A stretch of DNA of 64,000 bases, from assembly GCA_030645475.1 (NCBI GenBank), contig JAUSMA010000068.1, forward strand, positions 1 through 64,000. The letters run 5' to 3'. Under the pieces are notes generated by a model that worked only from the letters and a program-made list of their open reading frames with translations, was not told where the DNA came from and did no database searches. The position numbers and the translations under genes were made by a program. Position 1 is the first letter of the stretch. Each line of letters begins with the position of its first letter. This stretch comes from Nitrospirota bacterium. GTDB lineage: Bacteria > Nitrospirota > Nitrospiria > Nitrospirales > Nitrospiraceae. Shown here one piece after another: positions 17,490 through 26,143 of this stretch.

Positions 17490-18068
17490 TTAATGGCCGC
17501 CCTTCTTTTCTTCCTTCCGGATAGGCTTCTCCTTTTGTGCGAGGGCCTTCTCAACCAACTCAAGCAATACGGGTGTTGGGTCCCATCCGCGTGGCCGAAT
17601 CTCGCTGTACGAACCTACGGCGTCCAATCCTTGCGCGTGGGGAAGGAGGAATACAACATGGTGTCCATCCTCCTTCGCGGGAATGGACAGGGCCACAGGC
17701 TCGGTAACCGTATCCGGATGGTGCATCACGAGCGCCTCGATCAGAAAGGCGCTTCCGCCTTCAGGAGCTAGTTGCATCGTTGTCGCGCCGATGGCGTTCA
17801 CCCTATATGTTCCGGTCGGAACAACCAGTGGTCCTCCCTCTGGGCTCATGAAATGCACGGGGCGGTCCAAATGAATCACCGATGGCGTACGGTCTGCCAG
17901 GGTCGAGGCCGGTACCGTCACAGCGCTCATAGCCGGTTCGGACCCAGAGGGTACTGCCTGTTCACCGTATGCAGCCTGGCCAAGCGGCGTGAGCAGGAGA
18001 AGCGCCACGATGACTCCCCGTCGCTTCCAATATGAGCCGATCCATTCGTGTTTCAAGGCATCCTCCAT
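17490..18068 (-). CDS. Exported protein with shared 'PAYFTAPDG' domain, short form
   Basis: The likely start is ATG 18068 or, better spaced behind GGAGG, TTG 18056 in the same frame; the longer open frame upstream lacks a site. A signal peptide (GVIVALLLLTPLGQAAYG) precedes ~110 residues of a domain that also opens the proteins at 18334-20466 and 21494-23533. Shared motifs are 'LDRPVHFMSPEGGPLVVPTG', 'TYRVNAIGATTMQLAPEGG', a 'MHHPDTVTEPVALSI' segment, and 'HHVVFLLPHAQGLDAVGS'. The C-terminus is Lys/Glu-rich (EKPIRKEEKKGGH). I do not recognise the domain. In this copy the domain stands alone, without the Ig-like modules of its two large relatives, so it may be the minimal functional unit. It is the last gene of the 23533-17490 minus-strand group. 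Confidence 0.7.
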   Translation of the reverse strand: MEDALKHEWIGSYWKRRGVIVALLLLTPLGQAAYGEQAVPSGSEPAMSAVTVPASTLADRTPSVIHLDRPVHFMSPEGGPLVVPTGTYRVNAIGATTMQLAPEGGSAFLIEALVMHHPDTVTEPVALSIPAKEDGHHVVFLLPHAQGLDAVGSYSEIRPRGWDPTPVLLELVEKALAQKEKPIRKEEKKGGH

Positions 18069-18076
18069 CCGTAGAC

Positions 18077-18310
18077 CTAACCATTCACCAGGTAAGTCGG
18101 AGTTAGGTAAGAAAGGTTCGAAACAGTTTCGCGCGAAATAGTAGCCTTCGAGATGCACGAATGCAATGTGCGAGAGGGCTCACTGCAGAACAAAACGTCC
18201 CTGATACGTGTTTGAAACCTAGAATCCAGTTCCCACTCAAAACTATCTATGGAATCCAGACAACGCAGAATCTCCTTTTCTTTATCCGCAAGGGCTTCAT
18301 CTCTTTCCAT
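18077..18310 (-). CDS. Possible small protein between two paralogs
   Basis: A 77-codon frame starts MERDEALADKEKEILRCLDS, 23 bases after the stop of the 729-codon frame, with GGAAGGTAG about 10 bases before the ATG. It ends just before the likely start of the next gene. Spacing and a charged helical N-terminus argue for a real gene; the Ser/Thr-rich second half looks less convincing. No family recognised. Confidence 0.4.
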   Translation of the reverse strand: MERDEALADKEKEILRCLDSIDSFEWELDSRFQTRIRDVLFCSEPSRTLHSCISKATISRETVSNLSYLTPTYLVNG

Positions 18311-18333
18311 TCTCTACTACCTTCCGTTCTTGG

Positions 18334-20466
18334 CTAACGACACGTGAGTGCGGACTGACTGAGAGGGAGACGAATCGCAGAAAAACTCTGCTGCTGGGGA
18401 GGCGACCATCGACAGCCCCAGGCGTCGTTACAGCCGGCCACCTGCACGGTTTTTATGCCGGACAACGAAGGACCTGAGAGGGAACAGGCGTGAGGATGGT
18501 CCTGAAGCGACCCTACTCTGGGCGTATCCATTCGCGGCTGGCGCAGCAGATTGCCGGTTTCGCAGGTCGCGTTCGCCTCGCGCACGCAGGGGATGTAGTA
18601 GGCATTGCCACTCCAAGCCTGCCAACGGAGAGAGAAGGTTGACAGCGACACTCCAAGGATCACAGGTGAAGGCTCTCGAGAGACAGCGGGGATGTGTATT
18701 TCGCTATGAGCAAGATCCCACAGACAGTTCCGACTTGAACCGCTACAGGCTGCAACCGCCAGGGCTAAAGATTGTCCATGAAAGGAGGCTAACTCGGGAT
18801 GGTCCTTGAGATCCAGAATGTATCTCGGCAAACCTGCCCCTGCCACATAGGTTGCAACCGGCTGTGGCATGCGGCAACCGCCGGGAGGACAGAAGCTTGC
18901 CATTTCCGGAGGGAGCTCTCGCTGGTAAACAGGCTGTTGTCCAGGCGGAATCTCACCGCTATCGCTGCAGAGATCACGGAGCATCCCTGGGAAGTTAACT
19001 AATCTATAGGTGAAGTTGATATACACAAGGGGAAACGAACTGCCCGCTGTCGCGAGACAGACCCGATAGTGAGTCACCGCGTTGGATATCGCGCCGCGCC
19101 ATTCGAGCCGGTAGCGAGAGGGAGACTCCTGGATTGGCTGAATAGTTGCGCGGTCGATGAGCGGCAGCATGTCCACGTGAATGGGTGCCGACCATGAGCA
19201 GGGATGTTGCGCATCGAGGCAGGCTCCTACCGACCCCTCAAAAGCTCCGGTTTCATAACCAACACTGATTCCGACGACCGGCACTCGAACAGGTCTAGCG
19301 GGTAAGGGAGACGCCTCATACTTCCATTCCCACCCCGAGGTGCTCAGGGAGGTTCCGGTATTCACAATTACACGGTTATCTCCCTCAACGGAAGCGCCGG
19401 CTTGATGTATCGTAGATTCTCGCGAGCCGTCAGCACAGATTGCCCGGGTGTTCGGCTGCAGATGGCTACGGTCGACCAGACAAAAGAGATAGTGGTGTGC
19501 CCCTTCCACCGGACCTTGAATATTGAGTTGAGGTCTATCATTGACCAGCGGCCATTGCGGAGGGTTGAGCACCGGAGCATTCAAGACGAGCTTCCAGGTC
19601 AGCGAGCGCGGGCGGGCGTAGGTGCAGGTCAACGGCGCCGAGCCGCCGGCGAGCCGCCCGCCGGATGTACTGATGATGGGGCTCGGTACGCAGGCGCCCA
19701 CCGTCCAGATCAAATTCTTTTGTTGCCCATAGGCCAGCAAGGGCTGGAGCATCGGTCCGGTTATCCGATAGGTCCGCATAGTCGGCGGGAGATTCGGAAT
19801 AACCACAGAGGTTGTTGATGCTTGGCCCGGCCTGGCGCAGGCCCTCCCCGCCTCCGAGATACAAAGCTGATACGAAATCGGCGCAAGTGTTCCCGTGCCT
19901 GGTTGCCAGGAGACCGATTCACCCCAGGCGGCGATGCTGTGACCGGCCAGGGGAGCCGTCAGCAGCGGAGCCGGCGGCGTGCCGGCCACGCGGGCTATCT
20001 CTCCGAACGCCTGCAGGCCTTGCTGGACTTGGCCCTGAGCGAGTGGTGTCGGTGAGTTGCCTGGCCCAGCCGAAATAGGAGCTCTCGACTGGACTCCGGT
20101 CAGTGAGCCAACCGCCTCAAGTGCGGTCCCGTCGGGATGCAGTAGGACTAGATGGAGGGTATCTTCGTCGGTCAGGATGAGCGCCGCGGTCAAATCCGAG
20201 AGCGGTTCTTCGTGATGGATCGACGCGGCTCCAACGATGAGCGCGGGCGCGCCTCCCTGCTCCAAGAGTCGTAGCGCCGATTCGTTCGCCCCTTCGACGG
20301 CGTAGCTGCCTGGTGGAATCGTCAGAGACGCGCCGTCCGGGGCAGTAAAATAGGCTGGCTGTTCCAAGAGAATCCGTGGTGCAGAAGGTTGCTCCTGGGC
20401 AGAGAGACCGCCTGACGCGACGAAACAACCGACAAGCACGAGCAAGCAGAGACGATAGGATTGCAT
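18334..20466 (-). CDS. Large exported protein: shared N-domain plus Ig-like modules
   Basis: The start at 20466 (MQSYRLCLLVLVGCFVAS; 710 residues) follows GAGGTG; signal cleavage near LSAQEQ. The first ~110 residues carry the domain shared with the genes at 17490 and 21494: 'EQPAYFTAPDGASLTIPPGS' then 'LHLVLLHPDGTALEAVGS'. After a Gly/Pro-rich linker come several ~100-residue beta-sandwich-like modules, recognisable by 'SYQLCISEAGRAC', 'HYLFCLVDRSHL' and 'HYRVCLATAGSSF', in the style of FN3 repeats with paired cysteines. No enzyme motif is visible. It lies in a minus-strand group with a DUF1566 protein and a heme-motif paralog. A surface-exposed binding or adhesive role fits the architecture; this is inference. 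Confidence 0.7.
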   Translation of the reverse strand: MQSYRLCLLVLVGCFVASGGLSAQEQPSAPRILLEQPAYFTAPDGASLTIPPGSYAVEGANESALRLLEQGGAPALIVGAASIHHEEPLSDLTAALILTDEDTLHLVLLHPDGTALEAVGSLTGVQSRAPISAGPGNSPTPLAQGQVQQGLQAFGEIARVAGTPPAPLLTAPLAGHSIAAWGESVSWQPGTGTLAPISYQLCISEAGRACARPGQASTTSVVIPNLPPTMRTYRITGPMLQPLLAYGQQKNLIWTVGACVPSPIISTSGGRLAGGSAPLTCTYARPRSLTWKLVLNAPVLNPPQWPLVNDRPQLNIQGPVEGAHHYLFCLVDRSHLQPNTRAICADGSRESTIHQAGASVEGDNRVIVNTGTSLSTSGWEWKYEASPLPARPVRVPVVGISVGYETGAFEGSVGACLDAQHPCSWSAPIHVDMLPLIDRATIQPIQESPSRYRLEWRGAISNAVTHYRVCLATAGSSFPLVYINFTYRLVNFPGMLRDLCSDSGEIPPGQQPVYQRELPPEMASFCPPGGCRMPQPVATYVAGAGLPRYILDLKDHPELASFHGQSLALAVAACSGSSRNCLWDLAHSEIHIPAVSREPSPVILGVSLSTFSLRWQAWSGNAYYIPCVREANATCETGNLLRQPRMDTPRVGSLQDHPHACSLSGPSLSGIKTVQVAGCNDAWGCRWSPPQQQSFSAIRLPLSQSALTCR

Positions 20467-20559
20467 GGAATGCACCTCGCGTATTCTCGCCACGCTGTAG
20501 CCCCGATGAAATCGGCGGCTCATCCTCGACGGAGCGGAATGTGCTCATGAAGGCCTGCG

Positions 20560-21378
20560 TTATCGTACGCACCAGACGGAACCGCCTGCCCCTGAACCTG
20601 ACCCAGGCGCTGTCCCGGTTGCACCGGCCGACGAGCCTCCGTTCAGTGAGAATGATACCCTATAGACAAACGGGTAGTCCTCTCCATCGCCGGCATGATA
20701 GGGACGCGTTGCACCGTCGACAGTGCTTGTCCAATACCATGGATCACCTCCGCCTTGTACTCCGATAAATGGACTTTGCTGAGTGAGCGGCGCGAGGGTG
20801 TTTAACTCCTGCACCGTCGGCAAGCGCCAGCCTCTGTGAGGGGTCAGGGTGTTCGGCACCCCAAGCTTGACGCAGATATCGCTGGCTTGAGGCCACATCA
20901 GTTTGGCCGTCCCCGGTTGGCGTTGCCAGATGAGTCCTGTCTCTTTGTCGACGACAGCCCCCCCGCCATAGACGACTTCCCATCGCTGGGCAGGCGGGTA
21001 TTCGTAACGCTGTTCAGTTTGAGCCTGAATTCGTTCGTCCAGAAGACGTTGTTGCTCATGTGCCACACGAGTTGTTTCACTGAGGATGTCGACTTTTCCA
21101 ACAAGGCTTTTTAGTACCCCCTCAAGCTGGATCACTCTCTGTTCAAGCCGTTCGACGCCCTGAAGTATCTTCGCCTCATTTGAATACTGAATTTGTGGCG
21201 GCGCCGATTGAATCGGCGCCAACCCAGGCACAGGCTTTGTTGGTTGAGCACTTCCCTGTGCCGAAGGGAGTTGTGCAATTTGCAATGGTGTGACCAGTGG
21301 ATAGTCATCGGCAAGGGAAAGAGAAAACATCAATAGAATATTAGCCGCACAGGTGAGCATGATGAGAACAGCGCGCAT
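20560..21378 (-). CDS. Exported coiled-coil protein with Lcl/DUF1566 domain
   Basis: This 272-residue protein has a Sec signal (VLIMLTCAANILLMFSLSLA). A Pro/Gln-rich stretch and a coiled coil (residues ~70-120, LEQRVIQLEGVLKSLVGKVD) lead to a C-terminal DUF1566/Lcl domain. Diagnostic pieces are 'VVDKETGLIWQRQP', 'MWPQASDICVKLG', 'GWRLPTVQELNTL', 'PWYWTSTVDG' and a final 'VWCVR'. This domain, related to the FGE/C-type-lectin-like fold, is found in many secreted and surface proteins, including Legionella collagen-like adhesins. Near the C-terminus 'GGSSAGATGTAPGSGSGAGG' is an insertion before the last strand. It sits between two Ig-module paralogs on the same strand, likely one transcript. The coiled coil suggests an oligomer presenting lectin-like heads. 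Confidence 0.8.
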   Translation of the reverse strand: MRAVLIMLTCAANILLMFSLSLADDYPLVTPLQIAQLPSAQGSAQPTKPVPGLAPIQSAPPQIQYSNEAKILQGVERLEQRVIQLEGVLKSLVGKVDILSETTRVAHEQQRLLDERIQAQTEQRYEYPPAQRWEVVYGGGAVVDKETGLIWQRQPGTAKLMWPQASDICVKLGVPNTLTPHRGWRLPTVQELNTLAPLTQQSPFIGVQGGGDPWYWTSTVDGATRPYHAGDGEDYPFVYRVSFSLNGGSSAGATGTAPGSGSGAGGSVWCVR

Positions 21379-21493
21379 ATCATTTCCTCCAGTGGGCTAT
21401 TGGATTATAAATCGGTGACGGCATGTGCTTAACGATGCCAACGCCGAATGATCTGTTTTCCTATCGCTCCTGACAAACAGCCTGGCTCGCTCG

Positions 21494-23533
21494 TTACGGC
21501 AAGGGGCACTTGGGCCATGTTTGAGTGTCTGTTCCCACCCATGTCCGCACGCGTTTCTCCCATTCGGCAAACGTGATCCCAGGAATCCGCTGAATAGCCC
21601 ACTTGATGAGGTCGTCTCCCAGTAGATGGGCCAGGACACCGCTCCCTCCAATGGAGCCACTCCTTGCCATGTGATTGCATGTCTCGGGAATCGACAGACG
21701 GCTGAAATCGGCTGCCGCCGGGGCGCGCCATGTATCGTCGAACCCTGTGGCTTTCGAGTGGCATCCGGCGCAAACCGTTCGATTGGTGGCATCGGTACCT
21801 TGGGGAAAGCGGCTTTCCGTGACATGTTGTTGATATTTCACATTGAGGTTCACCATGCCGTGGCAGTTGAGGCATTTTGACTCTTGCGTCACGGGATAGA
21901 CCCAGTAAAAACTATTCTTGTTCGTGACCTCGATCAGAATCGACCGAGATGCCGATACCGTGCATTGCTCGACTCGATTGCAGGCTTCCACCGTCCAGTG
22001 AAACCCATACCCGCTTTCCGCATAACGATCCCAATACTCCAGTGGGATGGAAAGAATGCGTGATGTGGTCGGACCGTTGCTGCATGTATTCACGCGGTAG
22101 ATCGATCGAACGAAGGTACCTTGCTCCACTCGTTCCCGTTCGCGATTTTCGGCCAGACAGAGCTTGTAGGCGACTGCACCGATTACCGGTTGCCAGGAGA
22201 ATTGATAGGGCTGCCATTCAAGCTGATACTGGTTTTGATCATGGTGTGTGGGACTGAGCAGAGCCCCCGTGACAGGGGCGAGTAAGACTGGCGCTGAAGG
22301 AACCGCGAGCGCGATCTGCCGTGTGGCGCGTTGATAGATGCAGCCTACGGCGTTGTTACAGGCGGCCACTGTCCAGTGTAGCGGTCCTTGCCGAAGCAAC
22401 GACAGGTCTGCTTGCGGAACAAAGGTCGTGGGTTGAAGATTATTGAGAACGGCAATCCGTTCCACGACGGTCTGTGCTGTGGCTCCAGGCTGAGTTGGGC
22501 AAGGCTGGCCGGGTTTGGCCAGACAGATGAGGAAGTAGTCCGCAGAAGCGACATGAGGGAAGTCCCACCGGAACGTCGGTCGATATGTCTCCACCGCGGC
22601 GTTGACTCCCGGGCTTTGTAGCGTCGGCGCGGGCAGCGTCCACACGACAGACCGAGGGAGGCTTCGACTGCAGGCATCCTGGCCTGCTACCAGCATGCTC
22701 GGAGCGCAGGCTGTGACAATCCACTGTAAGCGCTTCCCCTGAAATCTGATTGGGAGAGGGACGTCATACTCCGTCGCTGTGATAGGTCTACCAGTTTGCG
22801 CGGTGGATCCACCCGTCCCCAATGCGAGCCCCACACCAAGCTCATACTGTGCCGTTCCGGCAGCCGCTCGATCTTCCAGCGTACGAAAGACGACGGCACG
22901 GCTCGCCGACGAACAGAGTTGGTTTTCCTCCACCACACAGAGTTCATAACGTGTTGGCACAGGCTGGCCGGCGCCTGGATGCCACTGGAACCTCACGGCT
23001 GGTCCGTTCAACGTTGTCTCTGCAAGAGGGAAATCTTGAATAGGGAAAGACGGCGACCCCAGTGGCCTGGCTTGCGCCTGAAGCTGAGTCCCGGCCATGG
23101 CTTGACTAATTTGAATGTGACTGACTGGACCGGTCGAAATCCCTCGTCCTGTGATCCCGCTCACGCTCCCAACAGCATCCAAGGCGCTGTGATCCGGCAA
23201 CAAGAGCACAATATGCTGTTCACTCTCACCCACAACCATCGACAGCGCGACTGACGATTCAAGCGTTTCTGAATGGGTCGTGGGCGTTGCCGTGATAAAA
23301 AAAACGGCTCCACCGGTCAAATGGGTCAGTCGTAAATGCGACTCACCCTCGGGGTCAACTCCATAGCTGCCGGCCGGTATCTCGGTCACAATCCCATCCG
23401 GCGCGGCAAAATATATCGGGTATGTCAATGAAACATTCGCGACATTCAGATCGGCATGTGCCGAGAACGCTCCTTGAGCTAAGAGGCAAAGTGCTAGGCC
23501 AAGTCCTCTCCGAAATTTTGCATATCGGTTCAC
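21494..23533 (-). CDS. Large exported protein: shared N-domain, Ig-like modules and two c-heme motifs
   Basis: The start codon is GTG (23533), with CGGAGG eight bases upstream; 679 residues. After the signal peptide (LGLALCLLAQGAFSAHA) comes the domain shared with the genes at 17490 and 18334: 'PIYFAAPDGIVTEIPAGS' and 'QHIVLLLPDHSALDAVGS'. Several ~100-residue modules follow, each with 'RYELCVVEENQLC', 'YFLICLAKPGQPC' or 'YKLCLAEN' strands and an opening such as 'LQSPGVNAAVETYRPTFRW', resembling FN3 repeats. The last ~130 residues differ: CLNCHGM and CAGCHSK are two c-type heme attachment motifs (CxxCH), near residues 557 and 592. So this member is probably a diheme, or otherwise redox-active, secreted protein. 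It heads the group of minus-strand genes running to 17490. The other family members lack CxxCH. Confidence 0.72.
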   Translation of the reverse strand: MNRYAKFRRGLGLALCLLAQGAFSAHADLNVANVSLTYPIYFAAPDGIVTEIPAGSYGVDPEGESHLRLTHLTGGAVFFITATPTTHSETLESSVALSMVVGESEQHIVLLLPDHSALDAVGSVSGITGRGISTGPVSHIQISQAMAGTQLQAQARPLGSPSFPIQDFPLAETTLNGPAVRFQWHPGAGQPVPTRYELCVVEENQLCSSASRAVVFRTLEDRAAAGTAQYELGVGLALGTGGSTAQTGRPITATEYDVPLPIRFQGKRLQWIVTACAPSMLVAGQDACSRSLPRSVVWTLPAPTLQSPGVNAAVETYRPTFRWDFPHVASADYFLICLAKPGQPCPTQPGATAQTVVERIAVLNNLQPTTFVPQADLSLLRQGPLHWTVAACNNAVGCIYQRATRQIALAVPSAPVLLAPVTGALLSPTHHDQNQYQLEWQPYQFSWQPVIGAVAYKLCLAENRERERVEQGTFVRSIYRVNTCSNGPTTSRILSIPLEYWDRYAESGYGFHWTVEACNRVEQCTVSASRSILIEVTNKNSFYWVYPVTQESKCLNCHGMVNLNVKYQQHVTESRFPQGTDATNRTVCAGCHSKATGFDDTWRAPAAADFSRLSIPETCNHMARSGSIGGSGVLAHLLGDDLIKWAIQRIPGITFAEWEKRVRTWVGTDTQTWPKCPLP

Positions 23534-23881
23534 AGTCTGGCCTCCGTTTCAAGCGACATGGGGCGCTCTCGGTTCTGTCTGCGAATCTCTCTCGCGTAAT
23601 GGTGTGTCGTTCACGGCCTCCAGAAGGTTCATATGAAGTGGAAATCGGGGAGCAAATGATGCGGCCTCACTCTTCTAAAATCAAGGGAATTTACTCCTAC
23701 TCTTTCAATTGTGAAGGGATATCAAGAGCGGCTGTGCCGGAAAAAGCGCGGCTTCAATGGGCGAAGCCCTCCTCTCAGCATTGAGTTCGCTAGAGATCTT
23801 GGCTTTTTCCCCGAGTTCCTGTAGCTTGGAGACGTCCAATCTATTATGGTGCATGTGCCTGTATTCCTTAGAGGAGGCTGT
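23534..23881. other. 348-base divergent intergenic region
   Basis: This region separates the minus-strand gene at 21494-23533 from the plus-strand lipoprotein gene. A TATTAT hexamer lies at 23842-23847 before the lipoprotein start, but without a convincing -35. No copy of the P1-P3 promoter is present. I see no gene. Confidence 0.3.
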
Positions 23882-24409
23882 ATGAGTACGCGGATGACGC
23901 AGATTGCAAAGGGCCTGTTCGTACTGGTCTTGGTAACAGGATGTACAGCGCCGTTATTTGAAATAACCGATAACAAGATTGAGACGGGTACTGAAGCCCC
24001 CGTGACGAGTGAACAGATCAAGACTGCGATTCTGGAAGCCGGGAAAGGCTTGAACATGAAGATGGTGACGACGAAACCCGGTGAGATACAGGGGACCTAT
24101 CAAGGTGGGAGCTATACCGCCGTCGTGTCCATCCCCTATACGAAACAAAACTACGGGATCCATTATAAGAGCAGCACAAATCTCAAGTACGACGGAAATA
24201 AAATTCACAAGAAGTACAATGCGTTTGTGAACAACCTAGATGTTGCCATTCGCCGCGAGTTGTCGAAGATTACGAAGGTGACACAGCCGCAGAGGGCCGA
24301 GGAACCGACCACCATGGGTGGCTTGATGAACTGGGTCAGAAGTGTCGGCGGATCAGATGAGCCGAAGGATAAGCCTGCCGCTGACAGCTCGAAAGAGAAA
24401 ACGAAGTAA
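23882..24409 (+). CDS. Small lipoprotein of unknown function
   Basis: The start at 23882 (MSTRMTQIAKGLFVLVLVTG) follows a strong GAGGAGG; 175 residues. LVTGC is a good lipobox, so Cys21 should be lipidated. The mature part contains 'TSEQIKTAILEAGKGLNMKM' and 'GTYQGGSYTAVVSIPYTKQN', then 'NNLDVAIRRELSKI'. Small lipoproteins of this general layout (a single alpha/beta domain with YxxxV..I.Y strands) occur widely and lack a known role. A Lys/Glu/Asp-rich tail (DEPKDKPAADSSKEKTK) is probably disordered. It is the only plus-strand gene between the VgrG fragment and glgB, and converges on the caspase gene with a 39-base gap. Confidence 0.72.
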   Translation: MSTRMTQIAKGLFVLVLVTGCTAPLFEITDNKIETGTEAPVTSEQIKTAILEAGKGLNMKMVTTKPGEIQGTYQGGSYTAVVSIPYTKQNYGIHYKSSTNLKYDGNKIHKKYNAFVNNLDVAIRRELSKITKVTQPQRAEEPTTMGGLMNWVRSVGGSDEPKDKPAADSSKEKTK

Positions 24410-24448
24410 TGTGGACTGCTGTGGGATCGAAACCAGAGGAGGCGGCAA

Positions 24449-25903
24449 TTACCCTGCCGCTTGCTCAGCGTTTGATATAAGGTCGCACGCCTTCTGATTC
24501 CCGTTCTTGCAGGCGTAGCTCCAGAGAGCCCGTGCGAGCGAACGATCTCTGGCCACGCCTTCGCCGAGCGAAAAGAGCGTCCCCAACGCGGTGCAACTAT
24601 TCAAATCTCCGCTCCGGCATCCCTTCTCGAAGTATCCGGCGCCGCGCCGGATATCTTTGCGGACGGAGTCTCCCAAGAGGTAGCGGCTCGCCAAGCGAAA
24701 ACATTTCTCACCATCTCCGTCCTGGCAAGACTTCTCCAACGACGGTGAGTCATTCTTCACATGCTTGCTCTCCGGTTGAGCCTTCGGCTCCGGCGTAGCC
24801 AGCGCCGGCGGCTTTGATTGAGGCACTTCATCTTGCTTCTTCAGCTTGGCGGTCACTTTCTCAAGCTCCGCATGCAACCGGGCAATTTCGGCGGCTGACT
24901 CGTTCGGGCTTGCCTGCTGCGGCTCGTGCGATTGACGCGTCGTCGTTTGATCTGGAATAAACACAAACTCGCCTTGCTCAGGAGTCAACGACCAAAATTG
25001 CGGCCGTTGAGTATGCCCGAGGAGATGGGCCGCTGCGTATACGCGCTGATCGAGGTACGTGTAGAGCTCTGATGTCGGAATTACACCATCCTCGTTGAGA
25101 TCGGCCAAGCCCTTTCCTAGCCCCTCCAAGAGATAGTAGGTGAAGGCACTATGTCCCCATGTGGGACTTTCTACGGCTTGTTGATCGGCTCCTCCGGCGG
25201 TTAAGAGCTGCCGGCCCTTCTCGCGGGTGATCAGCTTGAGATAGGCATCTGTGGTCGGAGAAAGACTGCGAAATCGTTGGCCCGCGATGCCTCCATAACA
25301 GGAGTCGATCAAGAAGAGGATTTGCTTGGCTGGTAATGCTTGGGCCAACGACTGGATCAGTCCCATATCGATGGCAGTTCCGCTCAGAGCTGAGGCTTCG
25401 GCATCGACGGGCAACAGAAACCCCATCGCATTCCCGGCCCCATACTTCCTCGTCTCGCCATGACCGGCGAAAAATATGACAACTTGATCCTGTTCCCCGA
25501 CTTGACTTGGCAACCGATCGCCGAGTTCCTGCAGAATGGCTTTCCTCGTGGCCGCTTTGTCGAACAGCGACGTGACCTTGAATCCCTTCTTCGTGAAAAG
25601 ATCGGCGATGCCCTTCGCATCAGCCACCGCGTAGGTCAAGTTGGGGACATGCTGATAGGCATTGATCCCGATCACCACGGCCCAGGACTTCCCACTTCGC
25701 CCGGCAACGAACTCCGCAGGCGACTTGCCATCAATGTCCGTGACTTTCACCCCGCGACTCGTTCCTGCATCGACCTGCGCGGTCCATAACACCATCAGAA
25801 GGAGTGCAGCGAACGCCACTCCATTTGGCAGCCAACACATACAGTGCGGCAACTGCAGAAGGGACAGGTGAAAGAATTGAGATTGTCGGGAAAGACGAGC
25901 CAT
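24449..25903 (-). CDS. Exported caspase-like protease (C14) with Sel1-like repeats
   Basis: This 484-residue protein has a hydrophobic N-terminal segment (GVAFAALLLMVLWTAQVDA), then a caspase-like peptidase domain: 'KSWAVVIGINAYQHVPNL' near residue 72, catalytic His in 'VVIFFAGHGE' near 150, catalytic Cys in 'ILFLIDSCYGG' near 200. A coiled-coil/Pro-rich linker (AEIARLHAELEKVTAKLK) joins it to two to three Sel1-like repeats with Cys pairs ('GDGEKCFRLASRYLLGD', 'SGDLNSCTALGTLFSLGEG', 'NGNQKACDLI'). Sel1 repeats often bind partner proteins. Being exported sets it apart from cytosolic bacterial metacaspases of defence systems. It lies ~205 bases downstream of promoter P3, which matches the promoters of the exported tail-like operon and helical-paralog operon. 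It may process those exported proteins; that is inference. Confidence 0.85.
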   Translation of the reverse strand: MARLSRQSQFFHLSLLQLPHCMCWLPNGVAFAALLLMVLWTAQVDAGTSRGVKVTDIDGKSPAEFVAGRSGKSWAVVIGINAYQHVPNLTYAVADAKGIADLFTKKGFKVTSLFDKAATRKAILQELGDRLPSQVGEQDQVVIFFAGHGETRKYGAGNAMGFLLPVDAEASALSGTAIDMGLIQSLAQALPAKQILFLIDSCYGGIAGQRFRSLSPTTDAYLKLITREKGRQLLTAGGADQQAVESPTWGHSAFTYYLLEGLGKGLADLNEDGVIPTSELYTYLDQRVYAAAHLLGHTQRPQFWSLTPEQGEFVFIPDQTTTRQSHEPQQASPNESAAEIARLHAELEKVTAKLKKQDEVPQSKPPALATPEPKAQPESKHVKNDSPSLEKSCQDGDGEKCFRLASRYLLGDSVRKDIRRGAGYFEKGCRSGDLNSCTALGTLFSLGEGVARDRSLARALWSYACKNGNQKACDLISNAEQAAG

Positions 25904-26114
25904 CTGCTCCTCACTGCAGAGACAGGAACTATGATACGTATCCGTTGGTCGTTAACGAGACCGGTGCTTTGCGTACTTTAGATTGAGTCTCTCGGGGGAT
26001 CGCCCTGGGCCATCATCCGAAATACAACAGCCACCCCCCAGATTCCAAAGGCTGCGTTATGATTGTCTATCGCTTCGAAGGGAGAAATGGTTCACGCAGG
26101 CCTTCATACATGGA

Positions 26115-26143
26115 AGTGTAGAAGCCGCCCTTAGCCTTGTCAA
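26115..26143 (-). promoter_or_regulatory. Sigma70-type promoter P3 of the caspase gene
   Basis: Minus-strand TTGACA (26138-26143), 17-base spacer, TACACT (26115-26120). The flanks CCGCG before and TTCC after match P1 and P2; the spacer shares GGCTTC next to the -10. The next minus-strand gene is the caspase-like protease starting at 25903. It lies in the 25904-26428 gap between that gene and divergent glgB, where no other gene is supported. Confidence 0.72.
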
